In this document: positions 1 to 10,090 of the stretch, in pieces
Layout: each line of letters opens with the position of its first letter
How positions within the stretch are numbered: the first letter of the stretch is position 1
Assembly (NCBI GenBank): GCA_963740765.1
Contig: CAVUFN010000016.1
Coordinates: 930,001-994,000 of the forward strand
Direction: 5' to 3'
DNA length: 64,000 nt
Origin: DATLGB01 sp963740765
GTDB taxonomy: Bacteria; Actinomycetota; Thermoleophilia; Solirubrobacterales; Solirubrobacteraceae
Notes under the pieces: generated by a model
Database searches by the model: none
What the model was told of the DNA's origin: nothing
What the model saw: only the letters and a program-made list of their open reading frames with translations
Translations under genes and position numbers: made by a program

Positions 1-40
1 GGATCGCAGCCCCGGTCCTGAACTACCCTGGGTCGGTCGC

Positions 41-2191
41 ATGACCCATTCGCAACGCACCCGTCGCGCGCGCGCACGCCGCACCAAACCACGCAGCAAG
101 ATCCTCCTCGGGGTCGGCGTGGTGCTGGCCGTCGTGGGGATCGCCGGCCTGTCCGCGGTGGGCTACGTCGTGTCGATCGCGTCGTCCGCGCCGCCGCTGG
201 ATTCGCTGAAGCCGCGCGACCCCGGCGGCTTCTCGCTGGTGCTGGACCGCAACGGCCGCAAGCTCGGCGTCATCCAGGCGCGCGACCTGCGCAAGGAGAT
301 CCCGTCGACGAGCATCCCGCAGAACCTCAAGGACGCGACGATCGCGATCGAGGACTCGCGCTTCTACAAGCACAAGGGCGTCGACTACGTGGGCGTCATC
401 CGCGCCGCCGTCAAGAACCTCGAGTCCGGCAAGCAGGTGCAGGGCGGCTCGACGCTGACCATGCAGCTGGTCCGGACGCTGTACGGGTCGACGGAGAAGA
501 GCTACAAGCGCAAGATCCGCGAGGCCAAGCTCGCCGAGGAGCTCGAGAACGAGCACTCCAAGAACTGGGTGCTCACCAAGTACCTCAACACGGTCCCCTA
601 CGGCACCTACGGCGGGCAGACCGCGCTGGGCGTCTGGGCCGCGGCCAAGACCTACTTCAACAAGCCCCCGCGCGACCTGACGCTGGCGCAGGCCGCGCTG
701 CTCGCCGGCCTGCCGCAGGCGCCGACGTCGTACTCGCCCGTCCGCTCGCCGTCCGCCGCCAAGGCGCGCCGCAACGAGGTCCTCGACGCGATGGCCAAGC
801 AGCGGTACATCACCGACGTGCAGGCCGAGGAGAGCAAGGCCGAGCCGCTGCGCCTCGACATGTCCAAGTACTTCCAGACCCGGCGCGAGGACTACTTCTT
901 CGACTACGTCAAGGACGAGCTCTACAAGGCGTTCCCGATCCGCGAGGTCCGCCGCGGCGGGCTGCGCGTCCACACGACGATCGACCCGGACAAGCAGGAG
1001 GCGGCCCGCACCGCGATCGCCGGGCGCATCGCCGGCATCGGCCCGTCGTCGGCGATCGTGACCATCGACCCGCGCAACGGCCAGATCCTCACCATGGCGT
1101 CCTCCTCGGATTACGGCAAGTCGAAGTTCAACCTCGCCGCCCAGGGCCATCGCCAGCCCGGTTCGTCCTTCAAGACGATGGCGCTGATGACCGCGCTCGA
1201 CCGCGGCGTGGACCCGGACTCGACGTACTACAACTCGCACCCGATCAACGTGGAGGACCCCACCTACGGGCACGTCGAGGTCAAGACCTACGACGGCTCC
1301 TACGGCGGCTCGATGAACCTGCGGACGGCGACCCTGAAGTCCGACAACGCCGTCTACATCCAGCTCGCGCTCGACCTCGGCCCGGAGAACGTCAAGGAGA
1401 CGGCCGAGAAGATGGGCATCACCTCCAAGCTCAACGGCTACCCGGCGGAGACGCTCGGCGGCCTCGAGGACGGCGTGTCCCCGCTGGAGATGGCCGACGC
1501 CTACGCGACCATCGCCAGCGGCGGCGTCTGGCACAAGCCGATCGCCATCACCTCCGTGCGCACCGCGGACGGGTCCGTGCTCAAGGGCTCCAAGCTCCCG
1601 AAGCGCCTGCGGCCGAAGTCCGAGCGGCGCTTCTCGGACGGCGTCACCTACGAGGCGACGAAGATCCTCGAGGCCAACGTCCAGGGCGGCACGGGGACCC
1701 ACGCCGCCACCGGCTGCCCGACGGCCGGCAAGACGGGCACCACCGACGAGCACTCCGACGGGTGGTTCGTGGGCTTCACCCCGCGGCTGGCCAGTGCCGT
1801 GTGGGTCGGTTATCCCGACGCCAACGTCCACATGTACACGGAGTACCACGGCGGCCCGGTGGCCGGCGGCACGTTCCCCGCCGAGATCTGGGGCGACTAC
1901 ACCAAGGCCGTCAAGGGCTCGTTCTGCGGCGAGTTCCCGCCGCCCAAGGAGCCCTTCACCGGCACGAAGTTCTACGGCAAGTACGCCTCGGGCGGGCGAT
2001 CGTCGTCCTCGACCGGGACGTACGATCCGACCAACCCGACCGCGACCGTCGCACCGAGCGATCCCGGCGGCACCACCGCGCCGCCGGCCACCGACGACGG
2101 CAGCACGGACGACGGGGGCACGGACACGGGCGCGGGCGGCTTCGACCCGGACCTGTACGAGTCCGCGCCGCAGCCGCCGCCCGACGGGTGA
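41..2191 (+). CDS. Class A penicillin-binding protein (bifunctional glycosyltransferase/transpeptidase)
   Basis: 716 aa. It polymerises lipid II into glycan strands and cross-links them outside the membrane. A basic N-terminus is followed by one membrane anchor (about residues 21-43). The GT51 domain shows AIEDSRFYKHKG (catalytic Glu near 104) and QGGSTLTMQL (about 133-142). The transpeptidase domain shows the SxxK box in PGSSFK (near 372-377), SDN (near 433) and KTGTT (near 564). The last 60 or so residues are a Ser/Thr/Pro/Gly-rich tail, common in actinobacterial PBP1-type enzymes. The ATG is the first start in frame after the upstream stops. Its stop overlaps the GTG of thiL by 4 bp, so the two are probably co-transcribed. 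Confidence 0.95.
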   Translation: MTHSQRTRRARARRTKPRSKILLGVGVVLAVVGIAGLSAVGYVVSIASSAPPLDSLKPRDPGGFSLVLDRNGRKLGVIQARDLRKEIPSTSIPQNLKDATIAIEDSRFYKHKGVDYVGVIRAAVKNLESGKQVQGGSTLTMQLVRTLYGSTEKSYKRKIREAKLAEELENEHSKNWVLTKYLNTVPYGTYGGQTALGVWAAAKTYFNKPPRDLTLAQAALLAGLPQAPTSYSPVRSPSAAKARRNEVLDAMAKQRYITDVQAEESKAEPLRLDMSKYFQTRREDYFFDYVKDELYKAFPIREVRRGGLRVHTTIDPDKQEAARTAIAGRIAGIGPSSAIVTIDPRNGQILTMASSSDYGKSKFNLAAQGHRQPGSSFKTMALMTALDRGVDPDSTYYNSHPINVEDPTYGHVEVKTYDGSYGGSMNLRTATLKSDNAVYIQLALDLGPENVKETAEKMGITSKLNGYPAETLGGLEDGVSPLEMADAYATIASGGVWHKPIAITSVRTADGSVLKGSKLPKRLRPKSERRFSDGVTYEATKILEANVQGGTGTHAATGCPTAGKTGTTDEHSDGWFVGFTPRLASAVWVGYPDANVHMYTEYHGGPVAGGTFPAEIWGDYTKAVKGSFCGEFPPPKEPFTGTKFYGKYASGGRSSSSTGTYDPTNPTATVAPSDPGGTTAPPATDDGSTDDGGTDTGAGGFDPDLYESAPQPPPDG

Positions 2192-3033
2192 GCGAACGCG
2201 CTCTCATCGCCGCCATCGCGGCGGTCTTGGAGCGCGCGCCCGGATCGCGGGTGGTGAGGTGGCTGGGGGACGACTGCGCGGTCGTGCGCGCCGGCGCCTT
2301 CGCGGTGACCTCCGTTGACGTGATGGTGGAGGGCACCCACTTCCTGGCCGGGGCCGCGCCGGAGGACGTCGGCTGGCGGGCGCTCGCGGGGGCCCTGTCC
2401 GACCTCGCCGCGATGGCCGCCGAGCCGGGTGAGGCCTACCTCGCGGTCGTGGCGCCGCCGGGCACGGACCTCGTCGCGCTGCACCGCGGCGCGCAGGCGC
2501 TGGCCGGTGAGTGCGGGGTCACCATCGCCGGCGGCGACCTGGCGGCCGGCCCGGTGCTGACCGTGGCCGTGACGGTGGTCGGGTGGGTGGACGCCGAGGA
2601 CGCGGTCGTGGGCCGCGACGGCGCGCGGCCGGGGGACCGCGTCGGCGTCACAGGGGCGCTGGGCGCATCGGCCGCGAGCCTGGCCGCGACCGGCGCGCCG
2701 TTCATGCGGCCGTGGCCACGGCTGGCCGAGGGCATCGCCCTGCGCGGCGCGCACGCGATGATCGACCTCTCCGACGGCCTCGCCACCGACGCGCGCCACG
2801 TCGCCGAGGCCTCCGGGGTCCGCCTGGTCATCGACGCGGGCCGGATCCCCGTCGCCGACGGCGCCACACTGGAGCAGGCCGCCACGGGCGGCGAGGACTA
2901 CGAGCTGCTCGCGTGCGTCCCGCCCGGCCTCGACGTCCACGGGGTCACCTGGATCGGCACGGTCGAGGACGGGTCGGGGCTCTCACTGCGGGGCGGTGAC
3001 CCCGCCTGGCGGGGCCACGAGCACGCGCTCTAG
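2188..3033 (+). CDS. thiL: Thiamine-monophosphate kinase
   Basis: 281 aa from a GTG that overlaps the upstream TGA (GTGA). ThiL phosphorylates thiamine monophosphate to thiamine pyrophosphate in the cytosol, the last step of ThDP synthesis. Seen: the N-terminal LGDDCAVV metal/ATP motif, DVMVEGTHF, ALSDLAAMAAEP, GGDL and the C-terminal LSDGLATDARH and GGEDYELL motifs, all typical of the PurM/ThiL fold. The protein is slightly short for the family (usually 300-330 aa) but has both halves. The reading frame is open well upstream into the PBP gene; the GTG is preferred because the homology-like region starts there. No other thi gene is present. Confidence 0.93.
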   Translation: MSERALIAAIAAVLERAPGSRVVRWLGDDCAVVRAGAFAVTSVDVMVEGTHFLAGAAPEDVGWRALAGALSDLAAMAAEPGEAYLAVVAPPGTDLVALHRGAQALAGECGVTIAGGDLAAGPVLTVAVTVVGWVDAEDAVVGRDGARPGDRVGVTGALGASAASLAATGAPFMRPWPRLAEGIALRGAHAMIDLSDGLATDARHVAEASGVRLVIDAGRIPVADGATLEQAATGGEDYELLACVPPGLDVHGVTWIGTVEDGSGLSLRGGDPAWRGHEHAL

Positions 3034-3040
3034 GGATCCA

Positions 3041-3133
3041 CTACTTGCGAGAGCCGGCGACGAGCCGGCGGAGGATGGCGTCGGCGACTGCCTTGGCGTC
3101 GACTTCGTAGGTGTTCACTGTGATCTCTCCCAT
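3041..3133 (-). CDS. Very small FlgM-tail-like peptide
   Basis: 30 aa from the ATG at 3133, ending in TYEVDAKAVADAILRRL then VAGSRK. This resembles the sigma-28-binding C-terminal helix of FlgM anti-sigma factors (pattern Y-x-V-D-x-x-x-V-A-x-x-I/L). The frame is open to 3238, and a GTG giving 42 aa (VTERTPIK...) is possible. The added N-terminal residues look non-conserved. It converges on thiL, 7 bp away. No flagellar gene is present in the window, so the partner is unknown. The match is by eye to one short motif; the function is inference. Confidence 0.5.
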   Translation of the reverse strand: MGEITVNTYEVDAKAVADAILRRLVAGSRK

Positions 3134-3344
3134 GTGGTGGGTGCCCTTGATGGGGGTCCTCTCCGTCACACCCCTGCCAGAGTGATCGGACCGCGTGTCT
3201 CGGTTCTGCGGCTCGTATCGACGCTCAGCGATGCTCACATGATGAGGATCGCCCCGGATCGACGGAACGCTGATAAGGCGTAGACCTGAGTTAAATTCGG
3301 TCGGTCGCGACCCCGATCCCGTGGTAGATTGTCAGCGATGTCCG

Positions 3345-3710
3345 ATGGCTGACGTGATTGGCCTCACCATCGCTCACCGGGACGAGCTCGAGCGGACGGG
3401 CGATTGGGCGCTCGTGCGGCGCACGCTCGGCTGCAGCGCCTTCGGCATCAACCTCGTGGAGATCCCGCCCGGCGGCCAGATCCCCGAGCACGACGAGACC
3501 GACCGCGACCAGGAGGAGATCTTCTTCGTCGTCTCCGGAGCGCCGACGCTGGTCGTCGACGGCAGTGACCATCCGGCGCCCGCGGGCACGTTCGCCCGCC
3601 TGGACCCGCCGCTGCGCCGCACCCTCCGCAACGACGGCGACGAGACGGCAGCCGTCCTCGTCGTCTCCGCGCCCCGCACCAGCGGCTACGAGCCGATGGC
3701 CTGGGCGTGA
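3345..3710 (+). CDS. Cupin-domain protein
   Basis: 121 aa, starting MADVIGLTIAHRDELER. A single-domain cupin: the first motif is IPPGGQIPEHDETDRDQEEIFFV, shortened here to its key residues G46, H50, E52 and a following glutamate pair; the second motif region is APAGTFARLDPPLRR. The second motif lacks the usual HxxxN histidine, so metal binding may be incomplete. A longer GTG start at 3321 adds eight residues (VVDCQRCP) and is less likely. The stop overlaps the GTG of the next gene (GTGA), so the two are probably translated together. Substrate unknown. Confidence 0.82.
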   Translation: MADVIGLTIAHRDELERTGDWALVRRTLGCSAFGINLVEIPPGGQIPEHDETDRDQEEIFFVVSGAPTLVVDGSDHPAPAGTFARLDPPLRRTLRNDGDETAAVLVVSAPRTSGYEPMAWA

Positions 3711-4126
3711 GCGCCGACCTGCAGGCGGTCATCGATCGCTACAACGCGGCCTGGAACGACCACGACCTGGACGCGATCATGGCGCTGCACGCACCCGACA
3801 TGGTCTTCCACAATCACACGGCCGGGGAGCAGGCGACGGGCGCCGGCGTCCGCGAGCACATCGGGGCGATCTTCACCACCTGGCCCGACATCGCCTTCGC
3901 CCCCCGGCGCCTGTACGTGCGCGAGGACCTCGTCGTGCAGGAGTGGACGGCGACGGCCACCCACGCCAACGTGATGCGCCGGGGTGACCTGGTCGCCGAG
4001 CCGACCGGAAGGATCCTCACCTGGGACGGGATGGACGTCATCCCGTTCACGGACGGGCTCGTGGCCCGCAAGGACGTCTACTCGGACTCCGTCTCGATCC
4101 TGCGACAGCTGGGACTGCTGAGCTAG
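3707..4126 (+). CDS. SnoaL/NTF2-like polyketide-cyclase-family protein
   Basis: 139 aa, GTG start overlapping the cupin stop. The opening VIDRYNAAWNDHDLDAIMALHAPDM has the SnoaL-like signature (helix with W-N-x-H-D), and IFTTWPDIAFAP followed by VQEWTATATH forms the curved sheet of the NTF2 fold. Such proteins bind small hydrophobic ligands or act as isomerases, cyclases or hydrolases; the specific substrate cannot be read from sequence. Translational coupling to a cupin suggests a small two-gene metabolic unit. Downstream lies a strong inverted repeat before a convergent sortase gene. Confidence 0.82.
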   Translation: MSADLQAVIDRYNAAWNDHDLDAIMALHAPDMVFHNHTAGEQATGAGVREHIGAIFTTWPDIAFAPRRLYVREDLVVQEWTATATHANVMRRGDLVAEPTGRILTWDGMDVIPFTDGLVARKDVYSDSVSILRQLGLLS

Positions 4127-4190
4127 CCCCAGCTCGTGACGCGGGCGCTGCCAGGGCCCAACGACATCGATGAGGGAGTGGGTTCGGGGC

Positions 4191-4272
4191 GGCAACCATG
4201 CTCCGTAGGTTCCGGTCGGCGCCAACCGCGCTCCGTAGGTTCCGTAAAACGGAACCTCCGCAGCGCGGTTGG
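4191..4272. repeat. Extragenic palindromic repeat with a partial direct copy
   Basis: Bases 4222-4245 and 4249-4272 form a 24-bp inverted repeat with two mismatches and a 3-base AAA loop. A degenerate extra copy of the left arm (ending GCTCCGTAGGTTCCG) precedes it at about 4192-4214, giving a direct repeat. It sits between convergent genes (SnoaL-like and sortase), where it could also serve as a bidirectional terminator. The structure resembles REP/BIME-type elements. No second full copy was seen in this window. Confidence 0.75.
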
Positions 4273-4321
4273 GGTTGACCGGAAGTCGTGCGGCGCCCAT
4301 CGGCGGGTCCTCCGCGGTGGA

Positions 4322-5074
4322 CTAGAACAGTGACTTCGACGGCTCCGCCTTGACCTGCTTGGCGAAGACGACGATGCGCTTGGCCGCGCTGTAGAGCGGA
4401 TGACAGGCGGTCAGGACGAGCCGGTTGAAGCTGCGCCGGGCCGTCACCCAGGTGTCCGACGGCTGGACGATCCGCAGCCGCTCGACCGCATAGGTGACCT
4501 TGGCGTAGGGCATGTCGATGGTGATCTGATCGCCCTTGCGCAGCTTGTCGACATGCCGGAACGGCGCGCCGTAGGTGGTGCGGTGGCCCGCGATCGCGAC
4601 GGTGCCGGGGGCGCCGGGCAGCGGCTGGGCCGGGTAGTGGCCGGGTCCCTTGGGGAGCACGTCGGTGGTGGTGCCCTCGACGATCACCTTGTTGAGGTCG
4701 ATGCGCTTGATCCGGATGCGCCCGATCGGCTGACCGGGCTTGATCTTGCGGTCCAGCGCGCGCGCCGCGAAGGCGATCCGGCTCTCGGCGTCCGGGAGGG
4801 TCTTGAGCGCGCGCTTCTCGATCGGGGTCGGCGCGAGCTTGCCGTCGACGTCGTCGTCGAGCTGGCCGGACAGGGAGGACTGCTGGAAGTGGTTGTAGAC
4901 CGCCGACAGGGGCTCCTGCCACGCCACGGTCAGGCCGGCGTCGGCGAGCAGCAGCACGCCCGAGACGATCAGGACGGTGGAGAGCGCGTGCAGGATGCCG
5001 CTGCGGCGGGTCCGCGAGGGCGGCTCGCCGTCGGGCCGCGTCTGGGGCGTCATGCGTTCCTCGAGGGTGCTCAT
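4322..5074 (-). CDS. Class E sortase
   Basis: 250 aa from the ATG at 5074. Membrane transpeptidase that anchors secreted proteins to peptidoglycan. After a cytosolic basic N-terminus there is one membrane segment (about 31-53); the catalytic domain shows AIAGHRTTYG (His164), LTACHPLYSAAKR (Cys224, Arg233). The TLxTC-like box here is LTACHP, as in class E enzymes, which in Streptomyces prefer LAxTG sorting signals. I found no protein in the window with an obvious sorting signal. The ATG overlaps the stop of the M28-like gene by 4 bp (ATGA), indicating coupling. The frame is open upstream but that part is antisense-like arginine-rich noise. Confidence 0.92.
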   Translation of the reverse strand: MSTLEERMTPQTRPDGEPPSRTRRSGILHALSTVLIVSGVLLLADAGLTVAWQEPLSAVYNHFQQSSLSGQLDDDVDGKLAPTPIEKRALKTLPDAESRIAFAARALDRKIKPGQPIGRIRIKRIDLNKVIVEGTTTDVLPKGPGHYPAQPLPGAPGTVAIAGHRTTYGAPFRHVDKLRKGDQITIDMPYAKVTYAVERLRIVQPSDTWVTARRSFNRLVLTACHPLYSAAKRIVVFAKQVKAEPSKSLF

Positions 5075-6846
5075 CGTCTCAGGGCCGACTCCGTGCCGCC
5101 CAGCGATCCCGGGCCGGCGTAGCTGCGCGGTCCGCGCGTGACCAGGCGGTCCGGGTCTCCCTCGCTCGTATCGGCAAGTCCGCGCCGGACCCGGAGGATG
5201 GAGACCGTGGCGCCGAGCCCGGCGCCGAAGCCCGCGACGGCCACGAGCGCCCCGATCCCGAGCACGCCGCCCGCGGCGAGCCCGAAACCCGTCCACACCG
5301 CCTCGAGCGGCGAGAGGCCGAACGCGGTCGCGTAGTAGACGACCAGCAGCCCGGGGACGAGGAGGCCCGCGGCCAGCGCGGTGGCGGCGACACGGCGGCG
5401 CAGCCGGTGCGCGGGAGCGGACACGAGCAGCCAGGCGTGGACGGCCGGCAGCAGCACAGCGGCAGCGTAGGGATTCACGGCCCAGACGACGAGCGTGAGC
5501 ACGGCCAGCATCAGGCCCGTCGCGACCGCCGCGCCACCGCTCGCGACCTCCGGCCCGCGCAGGCCGGTGAGGCGCGGGCGCAGGAACACCGCGGCGGCGG
5601 CGAGCACCAGGACCGTGGAGCCCACGCAGGCCCATCCGGCCGCCCCGATCCGGGACCCGTTCTCACCGAGCCTGACGTCGGGCGCGCCGACGACGTCGAT
5701 CGCGCCGACCACCCCGAGCAGCCGCGCCCAGCCCCACGCCAGCAGGACGGGCAACGCGAAGCCGGCCACCCACAGCGACCACGCGGCCATCGGCGCGCCG
5801 CGGCGGCGGGCGCGGAAGAAGCCGTCGAAGGCGGTCAGCAGCGCGGGGGCGAGGAGGGCGAGGACGAGCAGCCGGATCGACCACGTCGGGATCAGGCGCT
5901 TGGCGACGACCACGCCGTCTGCGCGCGGGAAGGCGTCGCGCGCCGGCGCGTCCAGCGCGGCGTACAGCGTGCGCAGCACCCCGCGCCCGAAGCGGCGCAT
6001 GCGGGCGGGGGAGACCGCGGCGTCCGCGGCCGGGGGGCGCTCGCTGCTCGCCGAGATCAGGACGGCGCCGTCCAGCGGCCCCTGCTCGGAGGACGAGAGC
6101 GGGAGCGCGCGCCGCAGCAGCTGCACGCCCGCCCGGGCGTGACCGGGGTCGGCGTCCAGCTCGGCGCGCAGAGCGGTCTGGGCCGTGCGCTCGAGCGCCA
6201 TCGGGATCGCCCCCGGACCGATCCGCCACGGGACGACGAACGGCCGGCGCAGCTTCTCGGAGGCCAGGTCGCCGAGCACGAAGACGGCGTCGACCGGCCC
6301 GCTGGCCTGCTCGACGGCCTCGCGCGCACCGGCGAAGCCCCCGCTGCCGCCCGACACCGAGGCCAGCACGATCGTCTTGGCCAGGTCGCGGTCGGCGAAC
6401 AGGCGGGCCAGTTCGAGCAACGCCGCCGTGCCGCTGAGCTCCGCGGTGGCCGGGGATCCGACCGCATCGCGGTGGGCGATGACGACGACCGTCCGGTTCG
6501 ACAGCCCCTCGCGGCTCGCCGTGACCGTCTCCAGCGTCACCTTGCCGTCGATCGTCCGCGCGTCGAAGCTGCGGCGCTGCACACCGGCGGCCTTGGCGAA
6601 GCCGGTGCGCTCGAACTGCGCCGCCACGCGGTCGGCGAGCCCGGCGTCGTCCGTGCTCCCGGGCCGCCGGTGCGGGAAGCGCGCGGCGAGGTCCTCCATC
6701 GTCTTGAAGGCGCGGGGGCCGTCGAAGGCCAGCGCGGCGAGCTGGGTGGTCCGCGGCTTGGGCCGGTCGGTCAGGCTGAAGGCCAGGACGAACACCGCTA
6801 CGAGGGCGGGGAGGAAGGCGGCGCGATAGACGCGATGGTCGAGCAC
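5071..6846 (-). CDS. M28-like membrane protein with degenerate metal site
   Basis: 591 aa from the GTG at 6846 (VLDHRVYRAAF). One N-terminal membrane segment (about 8-24), then an M28 peptidase-like domain (about 35-300), then roughly seven to eight hydrophobic segments to the C-terminus. In active M28 enzymes the first His is followed by a bridging Asp before A/G-S-G and later by a Glu-Glu pair. Here AHRD (His125) is kept, but the bridging position reads TAELSG and the Glu-Glu site reads VSGGSGG (164-170). The protein is therefore probably not a peptidase. A longer start would overlap the divergent response regulator. It is coupled to the sortase downstream. Confidence 0.85.
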   Translation of the reverse strand: MLDHRVYRAAFLPALVAVFVLAFSLTDRPKPRTTQLAALAFDGPRAFKTMEDLAARFPHRRPGSTDDAGLADRVAAQFERTGFAKAAGVQRRSFDARTIDGKVTLETVTASREGLSNRTVVVIAHRDAVGSPATAELSGTAALLELARLFADRDLAKTIVLASVSGGSGGFAGAREAVEQASGPVDAVFVLGDLASEKLRRPFVVPWRIGPGAIPMALERTAQTALRAELDADPGHARAGVQLLRRALPLSSSEQGPLDGAVLISASSERPPAADAAVSPARMRRFGRGVLRTLYAALDAPARDAFPRADGVVVAKRLIPTWSIRLLVLALLAPALLTAFDGFFRARRRGAPMAAWSLWVAGFALPVLLAWGWARLLGVVGAIDVVGAPDVRLGENGSRIGAAGWACVGSTVLVLAAAAVFLRPRLTGLRGPEVASGGAAVATGLMLAVLTLVVWAVNPYAAAVLLPAVHAWLLVSAPAHRLRRRVAATALAAGLLVPGLLVVYYATAFGLSPLEAVWTGFGLAAGGVLGIGALVAVAGFGAGLGATVSILRVRRGLADTSEGDPDRLVTRGPRSYAGPGSLGGTESALRR

Positions 6847-6877
6847 GTGTCTGCCTATCCTCGCAGGAGAGGAAGAG

Positions 6878-7594
6878 GTGCCAGACCGCTCGCCCCGCAT
6901 CCTGCTCGTCGACGACGAGCAGCCAATCCAGACGCTGCTCTCGTTCCCGTTGCAACGCGACGGCTACGACGTGGTGACGGTTGCGGACGGGCGCGACGCA
7001 CTCGCGCGCTTCGGCGAGCAGCACTTCGACCTCGTCGTGCTCGACCTGATGTTGCCCAAGATGGACGGGCTCGAGGTGTGCCGCCGGTTGCGCTCCCAGG
7101 CGGGCAACGGCAAAACCGTCCCGATCATCATGCTGACGGCGCGCTCGGAGGAGATCGACAAGGTGCTCGGGCTCGAGCTCGGCGCCGACGACTACATCAC
7201 CAAGCCGTTCTCCGTGCGCGAGTTCCGCTCGCGCGTGAAGGCGGCGCTGCGCCGAGCCGCTCTGGCCCGGACCGACCCCGCCGACGAGGCTCCGATCCTC
7301 ACGCTGGAGCTGGTCATCGACCCGGCCAAGCGAACCGTCGACGTGCGCGGCGAGACGGTCCCGATCACGTTCGTCGAGTTCGAGATCCTGTCCGCGCTGG
7401 CCCGCAGCCCGGGCCGGGTCTTCACGCGCGACATGCTGCTCACGCGCGTGTGGGGGGACTCCGCGTACCGGGACCCGCGCACCATCGACGTCCACATCCG
7501 CCACCTGCGCGAGAAGCTCGAACTGGACGCCAAGGACCCGGAGTACCTGTTCACGGTGCGGGGCGTGGGCTACCGCTTCCGCGACGTTGCGTAG
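6878..7594 (+). CDS. OmpR-family response regulator (MprA-like)
   Basis: 238 aa, GTG start behind AGGAGAGGAAG. Receiver domain (about 6-120) with the acidic pair VDDE, phospho-acceptor Asp56 in LVVLDLMLPKMDG and the conserved Lys in YITKPFS; winged-helix DNA-binding domain from about 140 with RTVDVRGETVPITFVEFEIL and the recognition-helix region RDPRTIDVHIRHLREKL. It is followed with an 8-bp overlap by the sensor kinase. The order regulator-kinase-HtrA protease matches mprA-mprB-pepD of mycobacteria, which handles envelope stress. The divergent M28-like gene starts only 31 bp away, so the promoters must overlap. Confidence 0.94.
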   Translation: MPDRSPRILLVDDEQPIQTLLSFPLQRDGYDVVTVADGRDALARFGEQHFDLVVLDLMLPKMDGLEVCRRLRSQAGNGKTVPIIMLTARSEEIDKVLGLELGADDYITKPFSVREFRSRVKAALRRAALARTDPADEAPILTLELVIDPAKRTVDVRGETVPITFVEFEILSALARSPGRVFTRDMLLTRVWGDSAYRDPRTIDVHIRHLREKLELDAKDPEYLFTVRGVGYRFRDVA

Positions 7595-8974
7595 CCTCCG
7601 CAACCGCCAGGCCCTGCTGTTCGGCCTGATCGTGGTCGGCGGCTTCCTCATCTCCTACCTGACCGTCGTGCCGCCGCTGGCGGGGCAGCTGCGCGAGCAG
7701 AAGGTCGAGGCGCTGGGCGAGGCGGCGCGCGTGCACGTGGCGCCGCTGCGGGCGACGGTCGGGTCGCGCGTGGAGACGCGCCTCGTGCAGAAGCGCGTCG
7801 AGACGGCGGCGTCGCGGTCGGGCGCGCGCGTGACGATCCTCGACGTGGCGTCGGGCACGCAGGGCCGCGGGCTGACGTTCGCGCTCGGGTCGCAGCGGCC
7901 GGCGGAGACCGACAGCCGCTACGTGCTCGCCGACCAGGCCGCGCGGTCGGGCCGGACGGTGGCGGGGACGGAGCCGACGGGCCGCGGACGCGTGGCCGAG
8001 GTCGCCATCCCGCTGAAGCTCGGGGGCTCCGTGGCCAAGGTCGTCGTCTTCTCGGACGACCTCGAGGCGGTCCAGCGCAACGTCGCCTTCATCCGCCAGC
8101 GGATCCTGATCGGCGGCCTGATCGCGCTGGTGGTCGCCATCGCGGCCGGCTACCTCGTGGCGCGCGCGCTGACCGCACGGGTGCGGCGGCTGGAGCGGGC
8201 GGCGCACCAGGTGGCGGCCGGGGACTTCTCGACGCGGATCCGGGTCGACTCCGACGACGAGCTGGGCCGGCTGGCGGCGGCGTTCGACCAGATGCAGCGC
8301 CAGCTGAGCGAGCTGCAGGATGCGCGCGAGCAGTTCATCGCGACCGCGTCGCACGAGCTGCGCACCCCGATCTTCTCGCTGGGCGGCTTCCTGGAGCTGC
8401 TGGCCGACGAGGAGCTCGACGACGAGACGCGGCGCCAGTTCGTCGACCAGGTCCGCGGCCAGGTGGAGCGCCTGACGAAGCTGACCACGGAGCTGCTCGA
8501 CCTGTCCCGGCTCGGGTCGGGCGCGGTGGTGCTGCGGCCCGAGCCGACCGATCTCGCGGTGCTTGCGCGCGAGGTGGCCGAGGAGTTCACGCCCGCGCTC
8601 GCCGAGCACGAGTCGGCCGTGACGGTGACCGACGACAGCGGGGTCGAGGTGGAATGCGACCCGGAGCGGGTAGCGCAGGTTCTGCGCATCCTCATGGACA
8701 ACGCGCTGGTCCACACCCCACCGGGAACGGCGATCCGGGTGCGTGCCGCGCGCGTAGACGGGGAAGCGCATCTCGCGGTGACTGACACCGGACTCGGCAT
8801 CAAGCGCAAGACCTTGCCCCACATCTTCGAACCCTTCTTCACCGAGACCGACGACGGCACACGCGGCGCCGGCCTCGGGCTGGCGATCGCGTCCGAGCTG
8901 GCCGACCGGATGCACGGGTCGCTCGCCGCGAAGTCCCGGCCGGGCTCGACCACCTTCACGCTGGTGCTGCCGGA

Positions 8975-8978
<4 letters not shown>
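7587..8978 (+). CDS. Sensor histidine kinase (MprB-like)
   Basis: 463 aa, TTG start overlapping the regulator stop. Membrane segment 1 (about 10-28), an extracytoplasmic sensor region (about 32-172), segment 2 (about 173-195), HAMP (about 195-247), HisKA with phospho-acceptor near 255 in SHELRTPIF, and HATPase_c with LMDNALVHTPP (N box), DTGLGIKRKTLPHIFEPFF (G1/F) and GAGLGLAIASELA (G2). Complete and likely active. The extracytoplasmic region has no fold I recognise. The stop overlaps the start of the HtrA lipoprotein (ATGA). Probable partner of the regulator just upstream. Confidence 0.94.
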
Positions 8979-10081
<1,103 letters not shown>

Positions 10082-10090
10082 GTTGGAAGC

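Noticed and set aside
23..1849. 608-residue open frame opposite the PBP gene
   Set aside because: Antisense shadow of a high-GC gene; no family-like motifs, and the + strand frame has all PBP motifs.
4047..4922. Long open frame containing repeated NLRSAVG/NLRSMV peptides
   Set aside because: The repeats come from the palindromic DNA element at 4191-4272; the rest is antisense to the sortase gene and arginine-rich.
5407..7629. 740-residue open frame opposite the M28-like gene
   Set aside because: Low-complexity Arg/Ala/Gly product crossing three real genes; no domains.
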